This document shows positions 37,944 through 46,203 of a stretch of 64,000 nucleotides of DNA, one piece after another. The position numbers were made by a program, and so were the translations under genes. Under the pieces are notes generated by a model, which saw only the letters and a program-made list of their open reading frames with translations, ran no database searches and had not been told where the DNA came from. Source of the stretch: Ammonifex degensii KC4 (GTDB lineage: Bacteria > Bacillota > Desulfotomaculia > Desulfotomaculales > Ammonificaceae); contig NC_013385.1 in the NCBI RefSeq assembly GCF_000024605.1, forward strand, positions 608,501-672,500. Direction: 5' to 3'. Position 1 is the stretch's first letter. The number at the start of each line of letters is the position of its first letter.

Positions 37944-39435
37944 AGAGATAGGTTTGGGCTTGGGGGCAGCGCTTGTTTTTTTCTTGGCGGCAAAGGGTTA
38001 CGACGTAGTCCCTCTTATCTTTCTGGGGGCAGCAGCAGGGCTCCTTTATTACTTTCTGCAGAGCAGGGGAATGGTCAAGAGTTTAGTAATTAAGGGCAAT
38101 GAAGAAGAAGAAAATAACATCACCTTTGCCGACATTGGGGGACAGCGGGCGGCGGTAGAGGAACTTAAAGAAGCGCTCGATTTTATCAAGCACTACCCTC
38201 AGGCCCGGCGCCTAGGGGTGCGTCCACTCAAGGGAATCCTGCTCACGGGCCCACCGGGCACAGGAAAGACGCTTCTGGCCAAGGCCGCGGCCGGCTACAC
38301 CGACGCGGTCTTCATCGCGGCCAGCGGCTCGGAGTTCGTGGAGATGTACGCCGGTGTAGGAGCCCAGCGGATAAGAAACCTCTTCCGGCTGGCCCGCGAA
38401 AAGGCCCAGCAGAGCGGGAAGAACCGGGCCATCATCTTCATCGACGAGATAGACGTCCTCGGCGGGAAGCGGGGCAAGGTTAACAGCCACCTGGAATACG
38501 ACCAAACGCTTAACCAGCTACTGGTGGAAATGGACGGTATAAAGGGAGACGAGAAGGTAAATATCTTGGTGATAGCGGCTACCAACCGGGCCGATCTACT
38601 CGACCCAGCCCTGCTTCGTCCCGGGCGCTTCGACCGTCAAGTACGGGTGGATCTTCCTGATAAGGAAGGAAGGCTGGAAATTTTGCGCCTGCACACGCGC
38701 AACAAGCCCTTGGCTCCCGATGTCGACCTGGAGGCGGTGGCCAAAGAGACCCTGGGCTTCTCCGGGGCGCACTTGGAGAGCCTGGCCAACGAAGCGGCTA
38801 TCTTGGCCTTGCGCGAGGGAGCCAGCGCCATAGGGCAGCGGCACTTCATGGAAGCCATCGAGCGGGTCATGCTGGGAGCCCGCCTGGAGCGCCGTCCCAG
38901 CAAGGAGGAACTCTGGCGGGTGGCGGTGCACGAGACGGGTCATGCACTGGTGAGCGAATGGGTTCGCCCCGGTTCGGTGACCACCCTGACGGTAACACCC
39001 CGGGGCGGGGCGCTCGGCTACTTCCGCCAGCAGTACGAAGAAGACAGCTACTTATATACTCAAGAACAGCTGGAGGACCGGCTGGCTGTGCTGCTGGCAG
39101 GGGTGGTGGCGGAAGAAGTAGTTCTAGGAAGCAGGAGCACCGGCGCGGCCAACAATTTCGAGCAGGCCACGCGGGTGGCCGAGACCATGATACGCGCTGG
39201 TATGAGCCGGCTGGGCGTGGCCGGAAGCGCCGAACTGCCGGAGGAGACGCGCCACGAACTTTTACGCGAGATCCTCTCCCGGCAGGAAGAACGGGTGCAG
39301 CAGTACCTCCGCGACCACCGGGAAAAGCTTATCTACATAGCGCAGGAACTTTTGGCGGCCGAGCGCCTGACGGGGGAGCGCTTCCGGCAACTGCTTCGCA
39401 AAGAGGAATCGGCTACCTCCCGGCAGGAAAAGTGA
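37933..39435 (+). CDS. short FtsH-like AAA+ metalloprotease
   Basis: About 500 residues; standard FtsH has 600-650. Two hydrophobic segments lie close together at the start ([17 protein letters not shown] and [17 protein letters not shown]), with almost no external loop. The AAA+ domain has GPPGTGKT (about 105), [15 protein letters not shown] and an [17 protein letters not shown] arginine-finger/second region of homology. The protease domain has HETGH (about 333-337). The third zinc ligand region is recognisable ([12 protein letters not shown]) but diverges from FtsH's SGGAENDI. GTG 37933 has AGGAAGG at a good distance; GTG 37924 is also in frame. A canonical FtsH is probably encoded elsewhere. 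Confidence 0.82.
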   Translation: MYYKEIGLGLGAALVFFLAAKGYDVVPLIFLGAAAGLLYYFLQSRGMVKSLVIKGNEEEENNITFADIGGQRAAVEELKEALDFIKHYPQARRLGVRPLKGILLTGPPGTGKTLLAKAAAGYTDAVFIAASGSEFVEMYAGVGAQRIRNLFRLAREKAQQSGKNRAIIFIDEIDVLGGKRGKVNSHLEYDQTLNQLLVEMDGIKGDEKVNILVIAATNRADLLDPALLRPGRFDRQVRVDLPDKEGRLEILRLHTRNKPLAPDVDLEAVAKETLGFSGAHLESLANEAAILALREGASAIGQRHFMEAIERVMLGARLERRPSKEELWRVAVHETGHALVSEWVRPGSVTTLTVTPRGGALGYFRQQYEEDSYLYTQEQLEDRLAVLLAGVVAEEVVLGSRSTGAANNFEQATRVAETMIRAGMSRLGVAGSAELPEETRHELLREILSRQEERVQQYLRDHREKLIYIAQELLAAERLTGERFRQLLRKEESATSRQEK

Positions 39436-39486
39436 GTAGCCGGAGCAAATAAGTGAAAAAAAGTGCAGGTAGAAAAGGTGGGTTAT

Positions 39487-40734
39487 ATGAAAGCAGAGAT
39501 CATATTCACCGGTACCGAATTGCTTCTGGGGCAGATAGCCAACACACATGCCCAATATTTGGGAGAAAGGCTTTCGGCTTTGGGAATAGAGACCACCCGC
39601 CAGGTTACCGTCGGCGATGACTGGGAAGGGATAACCGGAGCCTTGCGCGAGGCCCTAGGTCGGGCCGACCTGGTCATCATCACCGGGGGGCTCGGGCCGA
39701 CCGAAGACGATCTTACCATGGCGGCGGTGGCGGAGGTTCTCGAGCGCCCTCTGGTCCTTTACGAGCAGGCCCTGCGCCGCATCGACGAGTACTTTGCCGC
39801 TCAGGGGAAGACCACTCCGCCTAACGTGGTAAAGGAGGCCTACCTTCCCGAAGGCGCCAAGCTCTTGCCTAACGAAAACGGAACCGCCCCCGGTTGTCTG
39901 CTGGAGGATAGAGGTAAGATCCTGGTGGTTCTTCCCGGGCCGCCCAGGGAGCTTCAGCCCATGTACGAGAAGTACGTGGAGCCTCGCCTCCGAGAGAAGC
40001 TGGGAAACGAGGCCGGCGTTCTTTACTACCGGGTCCTGAAACTCACGGGTATTTCGGAGTGCGCTACGCAGGAAAAGCTAAAGGATCTGGCCGCGAGCTC
40101 GGTAAACCCCCGCATCGGCTATGTTGTAAAGCCGGGCGAGGTTCACGTTCGCATATCGAGTACCGCTTCTACCCAGGACGAAGCCCGGCTTCGGGTGGAG
40201 GAGCTGCTAAAGAAAGTGGAAGAAAGGGTAAAGGATTACGTTTTTGCCTACGACGAGGAGCAGATCGAAGAAGTGGTAGGCCAGCTCTTGCGCGACCGGG
40301 GCTTCACCATAGGAGTGGCGGAGTCGTGCACCGGCGGCCTTCTAGGGGGTCGGCTGACCAACGTGCCCGGGAGCTCAGACTACTTCCTGGGAGGGGTTAT
40401 AGCCTACGCCAACGAGGTTAAGGAGCGGGTCCTAGGCGTTCCTTCGGAGGTTTTGCGGACTGTGGGGGCGGTGAGCTCCCAGACTGCCCAGGCCATGGCC
40501 GAAGGGATAAAACGCCTGCTGGGGACCACTCTAGGGGTGGGGATAACGGGCATAGCCGGTCCCGGAGGCGGGACGCCGCAAAAACCGGTGGGCCTGGTCT
40601 ACATAGCTCTGGCTACGCCGGAGGGTACCGAGGTTAAGCGCTTTGAGTTTCCTGGTCACCGGGCGGCCGTGCGCCAGGGGGCGGTCAACGGGGCTTTAAT
40701 GATGGTGCGCCGCTATCTGGAAAAGGGAATTTAG
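39487..40734 (+). CDS. cinA: CinA: competence/damage-inducible protein, nicotinamide-nucleotide amidase type
   Basis: Two-domain protein of 415 aa. The N-terminal MoCF-like domain (FTGTELLLGQIANTHAQYL; ITGGLGPTEDDLT) is an ADP-ribose or nucleotide pyrophosphatase. The C-terminal domain (VAESCTGGLLGGRLTNVPGSSDYFLGGVIAYANEVKERVLGV; GIAGPGGGTPQKPVGLVYIAL) is the NMN deamidase. It probably recycles pyridine nucleotides. ATG 39487 has AAGGTGGG upstream. In many Firmicutes cinA lies directly before recA; here a TnpB element separates them. Confidence 0.94.
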   Translation: MKAEIIFTGTELLLGQIANTHAQYLGERLSALGIETTRQVTVGDDWEGITGALREALGRADLVIITGGLGPTEDDLTMAAVAEVLERPLVLYEQALRRIDEYFAAQGKTTPPNVVKEAYLPEGAKLLPNENGTAPGCLLEDRGKILVVLPGPPRELQPMYEKYVEPRLREKLGNEAGVLYYRVLKLTGISECATQEKLKDLAASSVNPRIGYVVKPGEVHVRISSTASTQDEARLRVEELLKKVEERVKDYVFAYDEEQIEEVVGQLLRDRGFTIGVAESCTGGLLGGRLTNVPGSSDYFLGGVIAYANEVKERVLGVPSEVLRTVGAVSSQTAQAMAEGIKRLLGTTLGVGITGIAGPGGGTPQKPVGLVYIALATPEGTEVKRFEFPGHRAAVRQGAVNGALMMVRRYLEKGI

Positions 40735-40765
40735 GAAAATGGGGGAGTGCGAGGGGGCTGTAATC

Positions 40766-40785
40766 CCCCTCAATTCATTGAGGGG
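40766..40785. repeat. left-end palindrome of the TnpB element
   Basis: CCCCTCAATTCATTGAGGGG: 8-bp stem, TTCA loop. Identical to the right-end copy at 42087-42106. Confidence 0.85.
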
Positions 40786-40805
40786 ATACACGGACCCCCT
40801 CGCGG

Positions 40806-40811
40806 TATAAT
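40806..40811 (+). promoter_or_regulatory. possible -10 box for tnpB
   Basis: TATAAT 36 bases before the tnpB GTG; no good -35 at the usual distance, since that place is taken by the end of the palindrome. Confidence 0.4.
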
Positions 40812-40846
40812 GGCATAAAGGCCCAGGGAAAGGAGGTGAACCGCGA

Positions 40847-42079
40847 GTGCCCCTCGTCACCCTCAGAGCCCAGGTACACGCCGACCCCGAGACCCTGGCC
40901 GTCCTCAAGGACGCCATGTTCTGCGCCACCAAGGTCTACAACGGCCTCCTCTGGCACCTCCGGAAAGAATACGAAGAGACCGGGAAGGTAGATATTTCCC
41001 GCAAGAACCTCAACCGCATCTTAAAAGAACTCCCCCGGGCGAAGGGCTACTACTCGATGTCCGTGCAGCTCACGCGGGACGAGGTGCGGGAAGCGTATAA
41101 GTCCTTCTTCGCCCTCAAGAAAAAGAGCCTCACGCAGCACGAGGCTCCGGGGTTTCGCCGGAAGGGTTATCTCTCCCCGCTCAAGTACGTCCAGAGCGGC
41201 TTCAAGGTGGAAGGAGATAAGGTTACGGTTTCTCTGGGCACCGGGCGGGAAGACGGGGTGAGGGAAGTCTCCTTCCGCATTTCCCACCGTCCCGGCGTGG
41301 AGTACGAGCGGGTGCGGGAGCTCTCCATCACCTACGACAAGGTGTCCGGGCGAATCGAAGCCCGTCTGGTGGTGGAGGTGAAGGCGAACCCGTGTCCCGG
41401 CAGACTGAGGGCTGCTCTGGACCTGGGGGAGACCATCCTCATGGCGGCCGCCTTCGAGGACGGAACCGTGCTGCTCTACTCCGGCAGGTTCATCAAGTCG
41501 GTGAGGCGGTACTGGCAGAAGGTGCGGGCGAGCCTCAAGCAGAACTCCCGCAGGTGGAAGGAGGTAGCCCACCGGGAAAAGCTTCAGGTGGAGCACCTGC
41601 TCCACGCGGCCACATCCCACTTCATAGAAGAGTGCGTGAGGCGAGGTGTGGGGGAGGTAGCCATCGGGGCGATCACGGGCATCCGCGAGAATATCGACTA
41701 CGGAGACCGGCTCAACCAGAGGCTGCACGCCTGGCCGTACCGGAAGCTCACCGACATGCTCAAGTACAAGGGGGCGTTAGCGGGGATTGTGGTCCGGGAC
41801 GACGTGGACGAGAGGAACACATCCGTGCGCTGCCACGCCTGCGGGCGCGTGCTGCCTTCCAACCGGAAACACAGGGGGCTTTACGTGTGTTCCTGTGGGT
41901 GGAAGGCGCAGGCGGACGTGAACGGCTCTTTGAACATCTTCGAGAGGGCGTACGAGGTATCTCCCGTCAAGGGGAGTAGTGGCCGTGTGGCGCGGCCTGT
42001 GGTCCTGTCGCTCCACCTGGGGTGGCACGGAGTCCACGAACCAAAGCGCGAGGAAAAGACCTCGCGCGCGTCCCTTTAA
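40847..42079 (+). CDS. tnpB: RNA-guided nuclease TnpB (IS200/IS605 family)
   Basis: A 410-residue TnpB with all expected parts: N-terminal helical/WED region, LRAALDLGETILMAAAFEDG (RuvC I Asp), GEVAIGAITGIRENIDYG (RuvC II; an Asp/Glu region that differs from the usual IxxExL), the zinc ribbon CHACGR...CSCGW (CxxC and CxC) and QADVNGSLNIFERA (RuvC III Asp). Only the usual Glu of RuvC II is hard to place, so activity is likely but not certain. GTG 40847 has a strong AAAGGAGGTGA site. It shares little with the longer TnpB-like protein at 30 kb. Confidence 0.9.
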   Translation: MPLVTLRAQVHADPETLAVLKDAMFCATKVYNGLLWHLRKEYEETGKVDISRKNLNRILKELPRAKGYYSMSVQLTRDEVREAYKSFFALKKKSLTQHEAPGFRRKGYLSPLKYVQSGFKVEGDKVTVSLGTGREDGVREVSFRISHRPGVEYERVRELSITYDKVSGRIEARLVVEVKANPCPGRLRAALDLGETILMAAAFEDGTVLLYSGRFIKSVRRYWQKVRASLKQNSRRWKEVAHREKLQVEHLLHAATSHFIEECVRRGVGEVAIGAITGIRENIDYGDRLNQRLHAWPYRKLTDMLKYKGALAGIVVRDDVDERNTSVRCHACGRVLPSNRKHRGLYVCSCGWKAQADVNGSLNIFERAYEVSPVKGSSGRVARPVVLSLHLGWHGVHEPKREEKTSRASL

Positions 42080-42086
42080 GGGGATG

Positions 42087-42106
42087 CCCCTCAATTCATT
42101 GAGGGG
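42087..42106. repeat. right-end palindrome of the TnpB element
   Basis: CCCCTCAATTCATTGAGGGG, identical to the left copy, 7 bases after the tnpB stop. The omega-RNA of TnpB systems normally spans the 3' end of the gene and this end. Confidence 0.85.
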
Positions 42107-42132
42107 AGGACGTCACCTGCCGGCACTTTTTC

Positions 42133-42141
42133 TGGTAAAAT
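42133..42141 (+). promoter_or_regulatory. possible extended -10 promoter for recA
   Basis: TGGTAAAAT lies 35 bases before the recA start and outside the TnpB element, so recA may have its own promoter in spite of the insertion. No LexA box of the Bacillus type (CGAACN4GTTCG) was found in this gap. Confidence 0.45.
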
Positions 42142-42176
42142 GACGGTAACCGAAAGTTGAGGAGGTTGGATTTCTT

Positions 42177-43217
42177 TTGAGCGACCGTCAAAAAATGCTC
42201 GAAACCACCCTGGCCCAGATAGAGCGCCAGTTCGGCAAGGGCGCCATAATGCGCCTGGGCGAAGCAGCAAGCCGCTTCCAGGTGGAAGTAATCCCCTCCG
42301 GCTCCATAGCTTTGGACGTTGCCCTGGGCATAGGGGGCTTTCCCCGGGGAAGAGTGGTGGAGATCTTCGGTCCTGAGTCCTCAGGGAAAACCACCGTGGC
42401 CCTGCACGCGGTGGCCGAGGCCCAAAAAATGGGGGGTATAGCGGCGTTCATCGACGCCGAGCACGCCCTCGATCCCGTCTACGCCCAGAGGGTGGGTGTT
42501 GACGTGGACAACTTGCTGGTGTCCCAGCCGGACACGGGGGAGCAGGCCCTGGAAATAGCAGAAGCCCTGGTCAGGAGCGGCGCGGTGGACATCATCGTAG
42601 TGGACAGCGTAGCAGCCCTTGTCCCCCGGGCGGAGCTGGAAGGGGAGATGGGGGATGCCCACGTGGGATTGCAAGCGAGGCTCATGTCCCAGGCCCTGCG
42701 CAAGCTCACCGGGGTTATCGCCAAGTCTCGCACCACGGCCATATTCATAAACCAAATTCGGGAGAAGGTGGGGGCCTATGGCAACCCTGAAACCACTCCT
42801 GGCGGGCGGGCGCTGAAATTCTATGCCTCCGTCCGGCTAGAGGTGCGGAAGGTTGACGACATCAAGCGAGGAACGGAAAAGATCGGGACGCGGGTGCGGG
42901 CGAGGGTGGTCAAGAACAAGTTGGCCCCGCCCTTTAAGCAGGCGGAGTTCGACATCCTTTTCGGAGAGGGAATTTCCCGGGAGGGAAGCTTACTGGATGC
43001 GGCCCTGGCTACCAAGCTGATAACCAAGACCGGCTCTTGGTACTCCTATGGCGACATTCGGCTGGGGCAGGGGCGGGAAAATGTGCGTGAGTATCTCAAG
43101 GAGCACCCGGAACTCTTCCAAGAGATCGAGAACAAAATACGGCAGCTACTCCAGGGCGGGCAGGCAGCTCCCTTGGTTCTTTCTACCTCCGAAGGTCCGG
43201 AAGAGGAAGAAGGCTAG
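42177..43217 (+). CDS. recA: recombinase RecA
   Basis: Strand-exchange ATPase of homologous recombination. Walker [13 protein letters not shown], the [11 protein letters not shown]-terminal block, [22 protein letters not shown] (Walker B), [31 protein letters not shown] (loop L2) and the acidic tail EGPEEEEG are all present. 346 aa. The start is TTG at 42177, preceded by GAGGAGGT. The gene is intact although an IS element sits only 70 bp upstream. Confidence 0.98.
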   Translation: MSDRQKMLETTLAQIERQFGKGAIMRLGEAASRFQVEVIPSGSIALDVALGIGGFPRGRVVEIFGPESSGKTTVALHAVAEAQKMGGIAAFIDAEHALDPVYAQRVGVDVDNLLVSQPDTGEQALEIAEALVRSGAVDIIVVDSVAALVPRAELEGEMGDAHVGLQARLMSQALRKLTGVIAKSRTTAIFINQIREKVGAYGNPETTPGGRALKFYASVRLEVRKVDDIKRGTEKIGTRVRARVVKNKLAPPFKQAEFDILFGEGISREGSLLDAALATKLITKTGSWYSYGDIRLGQGRENVREYLKEHPELFQEIENKIRQLLQGGQAAPLVLSTSEGPEEEEG

Positions 43218-43597
43218 AGCTTTTCCCAGCCCACTATATCCTTATCCAGCAGATGCAGGGAGAGAAGGTCTCCCTCTTTTATTTTTCCCTCCACGAAGTG
43301 GACGAAAATCTCGCGGTGGTAAAAGCGATCTTCCTCGCCGTTTTCCCGCCGCACCGCAATGATCCCCGGCGCCCTTCCCCAGAGGAAGACTACTTTCTCT
43401 TTTACAATAGGGGTGGAACCGAGCTTCAGGGCCAAGAGCACCCCCGGAAGAACGATAAGAGCCGCCAAAAAGGCGGCTATACACCAGGCGCGGGGCCAGT
43501 GGGGATGGGTGACGGCTAGGAAGGCGATGACCAGCGCTATCGCTATAGGCCAGGCTAGAGTGGAAAAGTAACTTATCCGGCGGAAGTAATCCCGCAC
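43214..43597 (-). CDS. small two-helix membrane protein
   Basis: A 127-residue protein with two adjacent membrane helices near the N-terminus ([18 protein letters not shown] and [20 protein letters not shown]), then a soluble domain ([32 protein letters not shown]). No family recognised. GTG start has AAGGAGG 9 bases upstream; it follows the YedF-like gene by 15 bp and is probably its operon partner. It converges on recA with a 4-bp overlap. Confidence 0.6.
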   Translation of the reverse strand: MRDYFRRISYFSTLAWPIAIALVIAFLAVTHPHWPRAWCIAAFLAALIVLPGVLLALKLGSTPIVKEKVVFLWGRAPGIIAVRRENGEEDRFYHREIFVHFVEGKIKEGDLLSLHLLDKDIVGWEKL

Positions 43598-43612
43598 TCC
43601 CCGAAACCTCCT

Positions 43613-44209
43613 TTATCCCCAGGTAAGGACCCCTCCGGCTAAGAGGAGGTTGGTGACCTCGTAAGCATTAGTGGGGCGGCCCACCCGCAGAGAGGGCAGC
43701 AGGTTAAAGTGGTTAAGGCAGGTGCCGCAAGCTAGGATCTGGACCCCCTTGGCTTCCAGGTCGGCCAGCGCCTCCAGCACCTCCGAGCCCTCGCAGGCAA
43801 GCTTTACTCCCGCGTTCATAAGTATTATATACTGCGGCTGCTTCTCCTGGACGGCGAGGGTATCGAGCAAAATTTTCACCAGCTTGCGTCCCAGCACGGG
43901 GTCATCCCTACCCAGGGTGTCGGAGAGAATGAGCAGGGTTTTTACAGGAGCAGGAGCTATTTCGGCCGCCTTCTCTGCCTTTTCTTCTTCTGCTGGAGCT
44001 CCTTCCTTGCGGCCCACCAGGCGGAAGAATCCTTCCTTTTCTTCCACAGTCACGCTGAAACCGCTTCTTTCGGCAAAGCGCCGCACGTTTTCTACCGAAG
44101 CCTGGCTGTCCACCAGCACGGCAAAAGAATCAACACCGGCATCCACTACCTCTTTGACCATAAGTACCGGCTGAGGACAAGGCTTTCCCCGGGCGTCAAT
44201 TTCCCGCAT
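43613..44209 (-). CDS. yedF: YedF-type sulfurtransferase-like protein (TusA + DsrE domains)
   Basis: A 198-residue fusion. The N-terminal TusA-like domain has DARGKPCPQPVLMVKEVVD (CPxP with the sulfur- or selenium-carrying Cys). An acidic linker rich in Ala/Glu follows, then a DsrE-like domain (LLILSDTLGRDDPVLGRKLVKILL; YIILMNAGVKLACEGSEVLEALADLE; GVQILACGTCLNHF). This architecture is the one associated with selenium metabolism in selD-containing genomes. No selD or selA is visible in this window. Confidence 0.86.
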   Translation of the reverse strand: MREIDARGKPCPQPVLMVKEVVDAGVDSFAVLVDSQASVENVRRFAERSGFSVTVEEKEGFFRLVGRKEGAPAEEEKAEKAAEIAPAPVKTLLILSDTLGRDDPVLGRKLVKILLDTLAVQEKQPQYIILMNAGVKLACEGSEVLEALADLEAKGVQILACGTCLNHFNLLPSLRVGRPTNAYEVTNLLLAGGVLTWG

Positions 44210-44356
44210 GTTTCTTCACCTCCGGTTATATCAGCTATTACGAAAGCTTAAGCCAGTAGCCCAGTTTTGTCAAGGAGAAAAGAGGATTTCCCTTCCCGGG
44301 TAGAGTATAAGGAGAAAAGACACCTAAAAATGGGAAAGGAGCGTTCTAGGCGCGCA

Positions 44357-44812
44357 ATGTACAATAAAATCCTGGTAGCGGTGGACGGGTCGGAGAACGC
44401 TTTACGCGCGGTAAGAGAAGCGGTCCGGCTGGCCAAGGGCAACCCGGAAGCGGAGATAACTTTAATCACCATAGTGCCCCCTCTCGATTCGGCCTTCGCC
44501 TACGGCACCTGGTTCACCCCTCAGGAAGTACAGGACCGGGAGAAGAAAGTCATTGATGCCTTGCTGGCTCGGGCGGAAGAAATAATAAAGGAGGCGGAGG
44601 AAGTAGCTAAGGAGGACGGCGGAGAAAAGATAAAGAGCGTTATCCAGGTAGGGGATCCAGCCCAGGCTATTGTAACCTACGCCGATAAGGAAAAGTTTGA
44701 CGTTATCGTGATGGGAAAAAGGGGGAGGGGGATAATCCGCGAACTGCTCCTGGGGAGTGTGAGCAATAAGGTCATTCACCTGGCTTCTTGTCCCGTGCTG
44801 CTGGTGCACTAA
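44357..44812 (+). CDS. universal stress protein (UspA family)
   Basis: A 151-residue Usp with MYNKILVAVDGSENALRAVREAVRLA at the start and the nucleotide-binding signature VMGKRGRGIIRELLLGSVSNKVIHLASCPVLLV (G-2x-G-9x-G-S/T) at the end, so it probably binds ATP. ATG 44357 is the usual family start, but AAAGGAG lies 14 bases away; ATG 44330 (160 aa) is possible. Divergent from the YedF gene. Confidence 0.9.
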   Translation: MYNKILVAVDGSENALRAVREAVRLAKGNPEAEITLITIVPPLDSAFAYGTWFTPQEVQDREKKVIDALLARAEEIIKEAEEVAKEDGGEKIKSVIQVGDPAQAIVTYADKEKFDVIVMGKRGRGIIRELLLGSVSNKVIHLASCPVLLVH

Positions 44813-44831
44813 CAGCTTCGGAGGGGACAAA

Positions 44832-45059
44832 ATGGAGACTATAACCATTCAGATACCTTACTTTAAGCCCTGGGTCCTGGTACTGATCCTGGCCTGGTCT
44901 CTATTCTGGAAGGGCTGGGCCCTCTGGCGGTCAGCACGCAACGATCAGCGAGGCTGGTTTATAATACTTCTTCTGGTAAATACTGTAGGTGTACTGGACA
45001 TAATCTACCTTTTGACCTGGGGAAGACGGCGCCCGGTCTGGGGCAGAAGATGGTGGTAA
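44832..45059 (+). CDS. DUF5652-like small membrane protein
   Basis: A 75-residue protein with two hydrophobic helices (PWVLVLILAWSLFWKGWALW and GWFIILLLVNTVGVLDIIYLLTW) joined by SARNDQRG, and a basic Arg/Trp-rich tail. This pattern matches the small DUF5652 family. It starts 19 bp after the Usp gene, with CGGAGGGG upstream, so it is probably co-transcribed. Confidence 0.6.
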   Translation: METITIQIPYFKPWVLVLILAWSLFWKGWALWRSARNDQRGWFIILLLVNTVGVLDIIYLLTWGRRRPVWGRRWW

Positions 45060-45192
45060 GAAGGTAAAGGGGTAGGGAGGAAGCCACCTGCTGGCGTAAT
45101 CGTAGCTGCGCCCGGCTACCCGCCCCTTGCTTAGATGCGGGTTTTATCGCTCCTCCGAGCTTCGGCTATTTTTCTCCCGTTAAACTTTTTTG

Positions 45193-45222
45193 TTGACAAG
45201 CAGATACTCCTCAAACTATAAT
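45193..45222 (+). promoter_or_regulatory. consensus sigma-A promoter of the iron operon
   Basis: TTGACA (45193-45198) and TATAAT (45217-45222), both perfect, 18-bp spacing. An operator-like inverted repeat overlaps the start site just downstream. Confidence 0.92.
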
Positions 45223-45225
45223 CAA

Positions 45226-45241
45226 GTTAGCTTATTCTAAC
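45226..45241. promoter_or_regulatory. operator-like inverted repeat at the iron operon promoter
   Basis: GTTAG-CTTATT-CTAAC, located 4 bases after the -10 box, over the expected transcription start. The TTAG-N6-CTAA core is repeated upstream of the DUF2325 gene (48280-48293). Probable binding site of the DtxR-type regulator encoded next, giving iron- or manganese-dependent autorepression. Confidence 0.7.
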
Positions 45242-45257
45242 AAGGGGGCTTGAAACC

Positions 45258-45953
45258 ATGGAGGCCACCTACACCCCGGCCGCGGAAGATTACCTGGAGA
45301 CCTTTTACCTTCTCTCCCTGCGCAAGAAGGTGGTACGGGTAAAGGATGTGGCTGCCCACCTGGGGGTGAAGATGCCTTCGGTGGTGACGGCGGTGAAAGC
45401 TCTGGCAGAGAAGGGCCTGGTGCAACAGGAGCGGTACGGCTATATCGAACTTACTCCCAAGGGTTTGGTCGTAGCCCGGGAAGTCTACGAGCGGCATAAG
45501 ACCTGGTACTCTTTTCTTACGGACATCTTGGGGTTGGATCCCGCCACGGCGGAAAGGGATGCCTGCAAGCTAGAGCACCACGTTTCTTCCTCGACCCTGG
45601 AGCGCCTGGGGAAGCTGGTTAGTTTCGTGCGGGAGTGCCCCCACGGCAGCCGGTTCATCGCCAACTTCCAAGAATTTTCTTCTTCAGGGGAGCGCCCCAA
45701 TTTCTGCCCTGGTTGTGGCACGGGCCAGAAACTCCTTTCGGAGCTGAAAGCGGGGGAAAAGGCCCGGGTGGTCAGGGTAGGGGGGCAGGACATGCTCAGA
45801 AAGAGACTTCTGGGTATGGGTCTCACCCCGGGCGAGGAACTGGTCGTCAAGCGGATAGCTCCTTTGGGCGATCCCATAGACATCCAGGTGCGTAATTACG
45901 ACCTCTCTCTCCGCAAGGAGGAAGCCAGAGTCGTGGTAGTGGAGGTGATCTAA
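45258..45953 (+). CDS. DtxR/MntR-family metal-dependent repressor fused to a FeoA (SH3-like) domain
   Basis: A 231-residue regulator. Winged helix (residues 1-65): YTPAAEDYLETFYLLS, VRVKDVAAHLGVKMPSVVTAVKALAEKGLV. Dimerisation and metal domain (about 66-140): RHKTWYSFLTDILGLDPATAERDACKLEHHVSSSTLERL, with Cys, Glu and His ligands. After a CPGC-containing linker comes a FeoA/SH3 domain (AGEKARVVRVGGQDMLRKRLLGMGLTPGEEL). It is the first gene of the feoA-feoB transcript and should bind the TTAG-N6-CTAA site in its own promoter. Confidence 0.9.
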   Translation: MEATYTPAAEDYLETFYLLSLRKKVVRVKDVAAHLGVKMPSVVTAVKALAEKGLVQQERYGYIELTPKGLVVAREVYERHKTWYSFLTDILGLDPATAERDACKLEHHVSSSTLERLGKLVSFVRECPHGSRFIANFQEFSSSGERPNFCPGCGTGQKLLSELKAGEKARVVRVGGQDMLRKRLLGMGLTPGEELVVKRIAPLGDPIDIQVRNYDLSLRKEEARVVVVEVI

Positions 45954-45954
45954 G

Positions 45955-46203
45955 ATGTTTCCCCTGACGGCGAGCCTTCCGGGCAGCCGGGTGCGGATAT
46001 TGCAGGTTCTGGGAGGGAGAGGGATGCAGCAGCGCCTCTGGCACATGGGCCTGAGGCCGGGTACTGAGCTGCGCGTGATAGCCAACGCCGGCGGTGGACC
46101 GGTTCTGGTGGCCGCCAACGGCGGGGCGCGCTTCGGGCTGGGCTGGGGCATGGCCCAGCGCATCCTAGTAGAAGAGGTAAGGGAGGCGGCGGTGCATGAG
46201 TAA
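45955..46203 (+). CDS. feoA: ferrous iron transport protein A
   Basis: An 82-residue SH3-like protein: [36 protein letters not shown] is the FeoA signature. It interacts with FeoB at the membrane. It starts one base after the regulator's stop and overlaps feoB by 8 bp. Confidence 0.92.
   Translation: MFPLTASLPGSRVRILQVLGGRGMQQRLWHMGLRPGTELRVIANAGGGPVLVAANGGARFGLGWGMAQRILVEEVREAAVHE

Larger units (their letters stand above)
40751..42106 (+). mobile_element. IS200/IS605-type element with tnpB only
   Basis: About 1.36 kb between cinA and recA, bounded by the same 20-bp palindrome at each end (40766-40785 and 42087-42106). Each palindrome is preceded by a G-run/C-run that can form an alternative hairpin (GAGGGGG-CTGTAAT-CCCCCTC at 40751-40771; GGGG-ATG-CCCC at 42080-42090). 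It encodes TnpB but no TnpA, so it must depend on a TnpA elsewhere or be immobile. Exact cleavage sites not determined. Confidence 0.75.
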
